This document shows, piece by piece, positions 57,095-64,000 of a DNA stretch of 64,000 nucleotides (positions are counted from its first letter, which is position 1; every line of letters begins with the position of its first letter). This stretch comes from Unio delphinus (Eukaryota; Mollusca; Bivalvia; Unionida; Unionidae). The stretch spans positions 875,001 to 939,000 of the forward strand of contig JAQISU010000231.1 of assembly GCA_029339505.1 (NCBI GenBank), read 5' to 3'. The translations under genes and the position numbers were made by a program. Below the pieces are notes generated by a model. That model was not told the origin of the DNA. It ran no database searches and worked only from the letters and a program-made list of their open reading frames with translations.

Positions 57095-57625
57095 TTCCGT
57101 TTTTGTGCTGGTTTAATGAGCTATGTGCTTTTGTCTATCTTTGTCTATATCATTTTGTTTCATCATACATTGGCTGTTCAGTTAGTACGTGTTTCTTCAT
57201 CTCCTTATTTTGGAAACGAGAACAATTATATTTTTTCTCAGCTGTCTTGCTCCACTTCTACGATGTTCTTTAAACCGCCTTCACGTTATCTCCAGTCAAC
57301 CCGTGAATGCTATGATGGACTTTCATTAATTGCTCTAAATGACCACTCCTTGGCTCTCCACACTACATTGTGTTCTAGACTAAACGAACTGGGCCTACAT
57401 TCATCATTACTTAAATATAAACAGAAGCTAAAAAAGAAGCGTTGTTTCAAAGCTGGTCAGCGTAGAGAACAGGAAGAAGAATTCCATTTATCTCCCTTTC
57501 ACTCTTTGAGGCTAAATAAATTAAAAATTAGAAAGTTGTGCAAATCCCTATTAACTCGCCAACCCTTGTATCAGCTATCCCAGAGATACCACTGCGTACT
57601 ACATTATTCATGGTCCAATAAGTAG
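57095..57625 (+). pseudogene. N-terminal region of a CR1/L2-group LINE ORF
   Basis: An open frame with a hydrophobic start, a region ending in LNELGLHSSLLKYKQKLKKK, and a basic segment (KKKRCFKAGQRR) like those that precede the endonuclease in CR1/L2-group elements. It stops at 57625. The continuing endonuclease reads from about 57635 in another frame. Confidence 0.6.
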
Positions 57626-57634
57626 GACCACCGG

Positions 57635-58115
57635 AAAAGCGAACATAAATAGTTAATTTTATCAATGATCAGAATATAGACGTCATCTTCCTGACAGAAA
57701 CATGGTGCGCCGATCTAACACCCAACTTTTACTCTATCAAGTGGTTCTCCCACCGCTCTCACGGAGGTGAAATTGCTGTCATCACAAATAATTCCATCAT
57801 AAAATGTCTTAAACACAAAACAACCTTCGATTTCTGTCACACATCGTTTGAACTAGTCCAAACAGCACTCACACTGGAACAAATGTCAGTCCATTTGTTC
57901 TGCTTCTACTGTTCTAAACAAGTTGACTGAATCGTTTTTGGAACAGTTTCCGAACCTCCTGGAATATGGACATTTGATAGGTGGCAACCTGATTATTCAG
58001 GTAGATTTCAACTTTCATTTTGAATGTCCTTGTAACCCATTACCATCAAAACTCCTAGATTCCAGTCATGTTTTCAACCTTAAACAGTCACATTTTAGAC
58101 TGAATTCTTCATAGA
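57635..58115 (+). pseudogene. LINE endonuclease (APE-type), broken
   Basis: Around 57670 the frame reads QNIDVIFLTETW, a core AP-endonuclease motif carrying the metal-binding Glu. HGGEIAVI follows. After a frameshift, 57923-58114 contains VDFNFH, where family members normally have GDFN; the Gly-to-Val change touches the catalytic Asp-Asn motif. The domain nicks target DNA to prime reverse transcription. Inactive here. Confidence 0.82.
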
Positions 58116-58745
58116 CCTGATTAGAATAGTCTATGGTCCACCCTTGTATTCTAAGAACTTGTTTCAGAACACTTCTGCATTATATGCCATCTGTACGTAT
58201 CCGTCCCTAACCCTCCACCTTTATTTGCAACTTAGACAAACCTCCATTTGATAAGAAGAACCAGACTAATGAATGACAATCAAGCAAACCTAACAACCTG
58301 CTTGCCTCCTACAGCAGAACAACTCGATAACTCCCAGCCACCAAGTGCAGACGATCAATTCATAAGTGTTCTCCGTGCTAAAGAAATGTTACGGAACAGC
58401 TTCGATGTCATGAAAGATACCGGCGTAAAGCAGAGAGGCTTTGACTTTCAACCAGACTCACTATTCATAAAGAAATCTATGAAGCAGCTAAGAAGAACGT
58501 CATAAACATACTCCATTTAGCCAAATTATCCCACTACAGTACTACGTTCGCGTAGAGTTAAACCTGCAAAAAGCTCTTCGAGATTACTAAGAAACTAATG
58601 ACAAGGAACAAATGTACACCACTTCCAACTACCTTCTCTCCAGTAGACCTTCTGGATCTATTTGCAATTTATTCCGTGACAAGGTACAAACCATTAGATA
58701 TGAGCTTGACAAGACAATAACAATTGACTCACCGTCAGCGTACAA

Positions 58746-59770
58746 TTGCAATACAGGATAAAAGCGACAACGTTAGCAACATTTGAACCTGTCTCTATGG
58801 ATTTAGTACGGAAAATCGTGAAGAAGAGTGCACCAAAGTCATGTAAACGTCATCCAATTCCAACATCACTGCTGCTCGAGTGCTTATATCCAATTTTGCC
58901 TTCACTAACTGATGTTATTAATACCACTCTCTCTCTCATCCGTGCAATTCCCATCATTTTTACAAAACTGCCATTGTAAAGACTCTGCTGAAGAAAAAAG
59001 CACTCGACCACAAGGATTTAAAGAACTGCCGCTGAGTTTCTAATCTAACATATTTTAAGAAAAGTTGTTTAAACCCAACTTGTATCTCATCAGAATTCGA
59101 ACAGTCTTTCTATCAATGTACTGCCTACATATCACCTATGCAACATTACTGAAACTAATCTTCTGAAAGCAGTTAATGACATTATCTCTGCTTGGGATAG
59201 TGGAAAGATTATAGTCTTCACCTTCCTTGATTTATTTGCAAACGTTGACACAATAGACCATTATATATTACTTCACCGTCTCCAGCATGTATTTGGCATT
59301 CACAATACAGCTTTGCGGTGGTTCAAGTCCTACTTAGTTATCAGGACACAAATTGTATCTGCAAATGGAATAATCTCCAACCCAGTTGATCTATGTTGTG
59401 GTGTTCCGCAGGGGTCTGTTCTTGGACCTCTTCTCTTCTTTATATACACTCAGCCGCTCTCAAGTGTCATCGATCATCACCCAGTGTCTCACCAATTGTA
59501 TGCTGATGACACCCAAATATACAAGTCTAGCCACTCAACTCATATAAAGTCATGGATGACATGAAACAAGCTGCAGATGAATGATGACAAAACTGAGCCA
59601 ATCTGACCAGAACACAAAGTCTTTACACTCATATCCTTTACCTCAGACACTAAATATTAGCAGCACCAACATTAAATTCACAGTCAGTACGAAACCTAAG
59701 TGTTACTCTGGACAGTACTCTCACATTGTACTAACATGTCATGAAGATATGCAAGACTGCATATCTTGAG
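58746..59770 (+). pseudogene. LINE reverse transcriptase, broken
   Basis: 58746-58979 carries the N-terminal RT segment (VRKIVKKSAPKSC, PIPTSLLLECL). The middle (58980-59310) is frameshifted. 59313-59564 contains RT motifs with GVPQGSVLGPLLFFIYTQ and the catalytic YADDTQ. The YADD box is intact even though the frame is broken on both sides. Confidence 0.92.
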
Positions 59771-60337
59771 AGACGCATCAGCTTACGCAAATATATTTTA
59801 GCGGATGCCACTAAAATGCTTGTGCGTTCATTAGTACCTTCAAGATTGGACTATTGTAATTCAATTCGGTCTGGTTCTTCTCGATATCTACTCCATAAAC
59901 TTCAAAAAGTTTACAAAATAGCTGTTCAGATATCACCCTTCGAGTGCAAAGATCAGAGCACACCTCCCCGCTGGTTGTACCCTACACTGGCTATCCATTC
60001 GATCCAGAATAAACACAAAATTTGTTCTCTGTGCTACGTTTTACTGACGGATTCCAGTCCAACATACCTATCTGGCCTCACGCATGTGTACACACCAGCA
60101 AGATACTTACGCTCCTCTTCTGACAAACGTATACTCATTATTCCCATCGTGAAGACGAAGTTATATCGACAACGTTCTTTGGCATACCATGGCCCAGCAA
60201 CGTGGAATGAATTGCCCATTGAAATTAGACACAACAAAAAAGTGACCCCTTTAAAGAAAGCTCTTAAAACGCACCTTTTTTACTGTAAAAACAAACTTAA
60301 AGAACTTAAATATTTTCAGTATTTTTTTGTTTTTTAA
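59741..60337 (+). pseudogene. C-terminal region of the LINE ORF
   Basis: 198 codons open to the stop at 60335. It contains LVPSRLDYCNS, KLQKVYK, YTPARYLRSSSDKR and GPATWNELPIEIRH, the conserved region after RT in CR1/L2-group elements, and ends with KKALKTHLF. An indel near 59935-59950 disturbs the central part. Confidence 0.9.
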
Positions 60338-60432
60338 TTTCATGGTGATTGTTGTTTTTTGGTTTTGTAGTCATAACATTATAGATGTTGTAAAGCGCTT
60401 AGAGGGTCTAAATTAGGCGCTATAAAATGTCA

Positions 60433-60435
60433 TCA

Positions 60436-60529
<94 letters not shown>
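60433..60529. repeat. (ATT)n microsatellite
   Basis: About 32 ATT units with one interruption, seeded at the LINE 3' end. Confidence 0.97.
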
Positions 60530-60532
<3 letters not shown>

Positions 60533-62240
60533 AACTCACATTGGTATGGGTGTCCGGTCTGACATACACGATGTCGCGAGTCTGAAACTCGCTGCGGCAT
60601 CCCAAGTTTCTTAAAATTCCTTTTTGCCTTTTTTTTCAACTTTCTTTTAATCTCGCTTATTCCATTTTTCTAAATCTTGCAAATGTATCACTTCCGTCCC
60701 AGGACGGGGTTTAGGTTGTAGTTCAATGGTCACATCGTACATTAACAAATACTGTATCCTCTGTTTAAAAAAAGATGTCATTCTGATTACAGAATAAATG
60801 TTAGCATGCCAACGACAAACATCTGCAGAACGATATAAGTCTTGTTTTAGCTCAAAGCGTTCTAATAGTTTTATTCTTCTATTAAATAAATAAAGAATTT
60901 TTATTTCAGCGCGTTGCGAAGGAAGTTCTTTAAGTGTTTAACGATTGAAGCTGAATCATGGGCTGTGATTCTAAATTCAACTTCCTGAATGTATTACCGC
61001 CGGGCGTTCTTTGCATCAGATATTTCAATCTTTAAACGTTGTTGTTGAAGTCAGTCATTGTTATAGAGGAAATTCCGTTACCCACCCACCATTACGTAAT
61101 AGATGCCTATGTATTTCAAATTGAATCAGATACATATGTTCTATTAACTACTTCATAAAAATGTTTAAAATTTGTGATTTTCTAAAGCTGTGACACATCA
61201 AAACTAGAATTTAAAATAAACGTTTTGGCATTTGGTCTTGAAAGCTATCTTGGAACGGAGCCTACAGGGAATAATGAAGTTTTAACTTACACTCGTCGTA
61301 AAGGACAATTGGCTAACGTTATGTTCATATTTCTACTCAAGTCTTTATCCATTTTAGGAAAGACATCCACACAGTACACGTAATGTTTGGCTTTCTCCAT
61401 GTCCGTTTTGCATTAGTAAGCGTCGGCCATCATGTGGAAGGCGGTATTATTTTGATTCATTTCAGGCGTACACCAACTCGATTCGACAAATACTTAAGTT
61501 GCAAAGACTTGGACAAGTCAAAACGATCCATCATTTTGAAACTAAGAGCGTGCTTGAATTTCTAATCCTGCAATGTGTGGATCGTAATCCACAGTCAACT
61601 TTGTCTCATTGCACTTGTTAAAGTTTGATGTCTCTATGCCACCAAAGCATCCAGATGCATATTTTGCGTGGGTAACGTGGGCCTTCGAACGTCTGGTGAC
61701 CACTCAATGACTCCCTATGTTCTCTATGGCTGATTGGCTCTCATTAGACAAAAAGATCAGTTGAACTTAGACCTTAGCTCCAAGAGGTCTCTGATTCTCT
61801 GACGAAGTGGGGAATCCTTACAAAAAAATGGGACTAGCAATGAAAGGCAGACGCATATTTAAGGGTTATTTGGTTTATTAGGTCTCAGACTTGTATGGTA
61901 TTAAACGTTTAAGAATCAAAAATCAGGGACATCACCTCCAAATAATAACTAGTTTATTTTGACATCACAGTGGTTGTGTGCAGTTGGACCAATATAAGTA
62001 AATTAAGTAAGAGCGTTTGTGACAGATAATGATATTAGCATTTATCAATATCAAAGTTTAGTGTTCAGATGTTATTTTAAAATTATGGTTTACTTATGGA
62101 CTTCGAAACATTGGCTAACTTTTCACTAAATTCATGTAGATTAATTTCCACTAGAGTCGTGAGAAACACTAAACAGCTCTGCAATTAAACAAATAGCTAT
62201 TGGAGAGAGCTTTGCGAAAAAACTAATTGGCTCTGTATTC
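60530..62240. other. No recognised feature
   Basis: Non-coding DNA. The frame at 61383-61565 (60 codons) is unassigned. Confidence 0.5.
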
Positions 62241-62241
62241 A

Positions 62242-62289
<48 letters not shown>

Positions 62290-62290
62290 T
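62241..62290. repeat. (TTA)n microsatellite
   Basis: About 16 TTA units. Confidence 0.97.
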
Positions 62291-64000
62291 AATATCATAT
62301 TCCTGTTGAATTGTAACAACCATCATGATTCGAACGAGGTCCGCAGGAAGCACTCGACTTGACATCACATGATCATGAAAATACCGTCTTAATGATAATA
62401 ACTTATATGAAGATATTTAAGCTGAAATTACTATTGTAACATAACAATGAATGAATAAAGGTCCATACAGACTTTAGTACGCAGATGTAGATTTTACAAC
62501 TTAGTTTGAGAGCTATCCAAAATTTAATATACAAGAAACATTATTTATTTTCATTTAGTTACGTAAATATCGTGAAATGACTACCGGCATGCTATCAATT
62601 TCGCAAAAAGTAAGAAGCAAAAGAGTTAAGTTTTCTTTGCACATTTCCTAAGTAAGATTTTCTCACGCTCTGTAAGTTCTTAACACGTTCCTCTGAAATC
62701 CGAACAGGTACCAGTTGAGATGCTGACAAGCCTTTTATACCTCCCTCGAAATTCTGCAGAATCTACACTTGGCAGGAAAATTAAGCCGTTCGCTGTGTAG
62801 CACCCGCAGTAAAACATACAACTAGCGTGCAATTGCAAGGGCAACTAAACTTTGCTACGATAGCAACGAAACTACACCTTAATTAAAAACCTATATAACT
62901 CAGAGTGTTAGCTAAGTGTAATTACAACGAATTTAGTTTTCAATGGTCAAATATTTGCAACAAAGATAAATGTTATAGCCTTAAATGACTTATGTCGTAA
63001 ATGACCCTTAACTATTAAGCGATTTGTTGACATAGGAAAAAGATTAGAATACATTGGATCATTTTACACAGAGTCTTGTTATTATCGGTGGTCGAACGAC
63101 ATAATGATTTAGTTCGGACTGAAATTTGCCGATGGTAATATAAACATCCTCTTCTGTGATAATAATTCTTGTCTTATTATTTGTTGAAAGTGCCTTTGCG
63201 GTCTGAAGGGTTTTGACGACTCTTTCTGCCTAGATATCGCTGCGTTGTAGAGGTATTTTCCAGCATAAATCAACACATTTCCCCTGCTTTCATGAGGGCA
63301 AGTTTAGAACATTCTAGGTGGATGAGTACGTGTTGGAGACATTCGTGTCCATCTCTCAAACTTGCAGTATTTAAAGTGACCATAGGTTTCAAGATGAAAG
63401 TTACCGTACTAAAGTAGATTAGTTTAGTAATCTTCTAAACCATGTCCCTCGTTGCAGAGCTACTCCTTGGTATATGGGATACATCTGTTATAATTTGTTA
63501 GACACTCGTTTTAGAATTGGTAGTTTCAAGGTCACATTTCCGTTAATCAAATCAATATTTTGTTTCGTTTATTCAAATATTGACACTATCAAAATTAAAG
63601 GTACTGGCACGAAAAAAAGGACGCTGATATGCTCTGTGAACATGATACACCTCACCTCCTTCATCGTAAGCACCTAGTGCATGACTAAGCAACGGAGCGT
63701 CGGTGTTTCCATGATATTTTATTCGAGGACATCAATATACATAAGTATTAATTTCGGTGCTTCGTTCAGTTCGATAGGGATGCGAAATGTTTATGAAATC
63801 GGTCATTTATTTCAATGTTTCGTAAGTGCGGTGCTATGCTTGTGTTTCCGTCAGAATAAAACGCGCACTGGATTAAACCCTGATGGACATGATTTTGTCG
63901 CTCGAATTTAAATTATAAGACTGTGAGCATTTTGATGGTACTCGACGTGTCATTCATGACATGATCATGTGGAAGAAACAAACGATTTCTAAAAAACCAT
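62291..64000. other. No recognised feature
   Basis: AT-rich non-coding DNA to the window end. Two short plus-strand frames (63474-63677 and 63681-63911) have no recognised domain. Confidence 0.5.

Larger units (their letters stand above)
57095..60424 (+). mobile_element. CR1/L2-group LINE, nearly full length but decayed
   Basis: In order: a basic N-terminal region, an AP-type endonuclease (about 57635-58115), a linker (58248-58505), RT (58746-59770), a post-RT region (59741-60337), and a short 3' UTR. The 3' end GTAAAGCGCTTAGAG...GGCGCTATAAAATG forms a stem typical of this LINE group and is followed by a (ATT) run. At least five frameshifts or stops break the coding region, so it is dead. 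The best-preserved piece is the C-terminus. Confidence 0.88.

Noticed and set aside
61200..61800. Possible decayed DNA-transposon transposase
   Set aside because: Both strands were read. Short protein-like stretches appear, but no transposase motif or terminal repeat could be identified.

Overview
This is a stretch of AT-rich eukaryotic DNA that looks intergenic: 64 kb with no host protein-coding gene I can recognise, no rRNA or free-standing tRNA gene, and no bacterial organisation. It is a mosaic of transposable-element copies, tandem repeats and microsatellites. A tRNA-headed SINE whose 3' end reads GGCGTTAAAC followed by an AAAC-rich tail, long ATAC, AT, CT and TTA microsatellites, and SAP-domain Gypsy elements together suggest a marine invertebrate, most likely a mollusc. 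That assignment is inference.

Layout. 1-4000: no gene; a (CT) microsatellite, SINE fragments, and copies of two dispersed repeats, R1 (with ~75-bp inverted ends) and R3. 4146-9408: Gypsy-type LTR retrotransposon A1 on the minus strand, flanked on both sides by ATAC microsatellite. 9500-16350: microsatellites, a 60-bp minisatellite, a second R3 copy, a SINE with a perfect 11-bp target duplication, a 15-copy 50-bp minisatellite, and a second SINE family. 17100-18560: R1 with an hAT-like MITE inserted in it, then two adjacent minisatellites that both have a 38-bp period. 19690-25030: a family-B solo LTR and three minisatellites. 25232-29290: a 2.3-kb satellite of 43/46-bp monomers interrupted by a 1.74-kb TG...CA element with a GATAG target duplication. 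30628-31243: the 3' end of an I/Nimb-like LINE. 33884-37680: minisatellite, a second family-B LTR containing an expanded TTATTG array, and R2 (about 1 kb). 43309-43384: a perfect 33-bp hairpin. 43973-50330: family-B remnant into which Gypsy element A2 (44290-49989) inserted, with both LTRs and a CAAT duplication. 53385-56040: a second hAT-like MITE and a second R2 copy with a SINE inside. 57095-60424: a decayed CR1/L2-group LINE. 60530-64000: no feature recognised.

Main points. (1) Both Gypsy elements carry integrase upstream of reverse transcriptase (gag-PR-INT-RT-RNase H), the order known from Gmr1-like elements. (2) Both copies share the same small losses in RT, including the YxDD catalytic box, although the LTR pair of A2 is nearly identical. 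This suggests a defective lineage that spread using enzymes supplied by other elements. (3) The density of independent minisatellites is high, and several have periods close to 35-40 bp.
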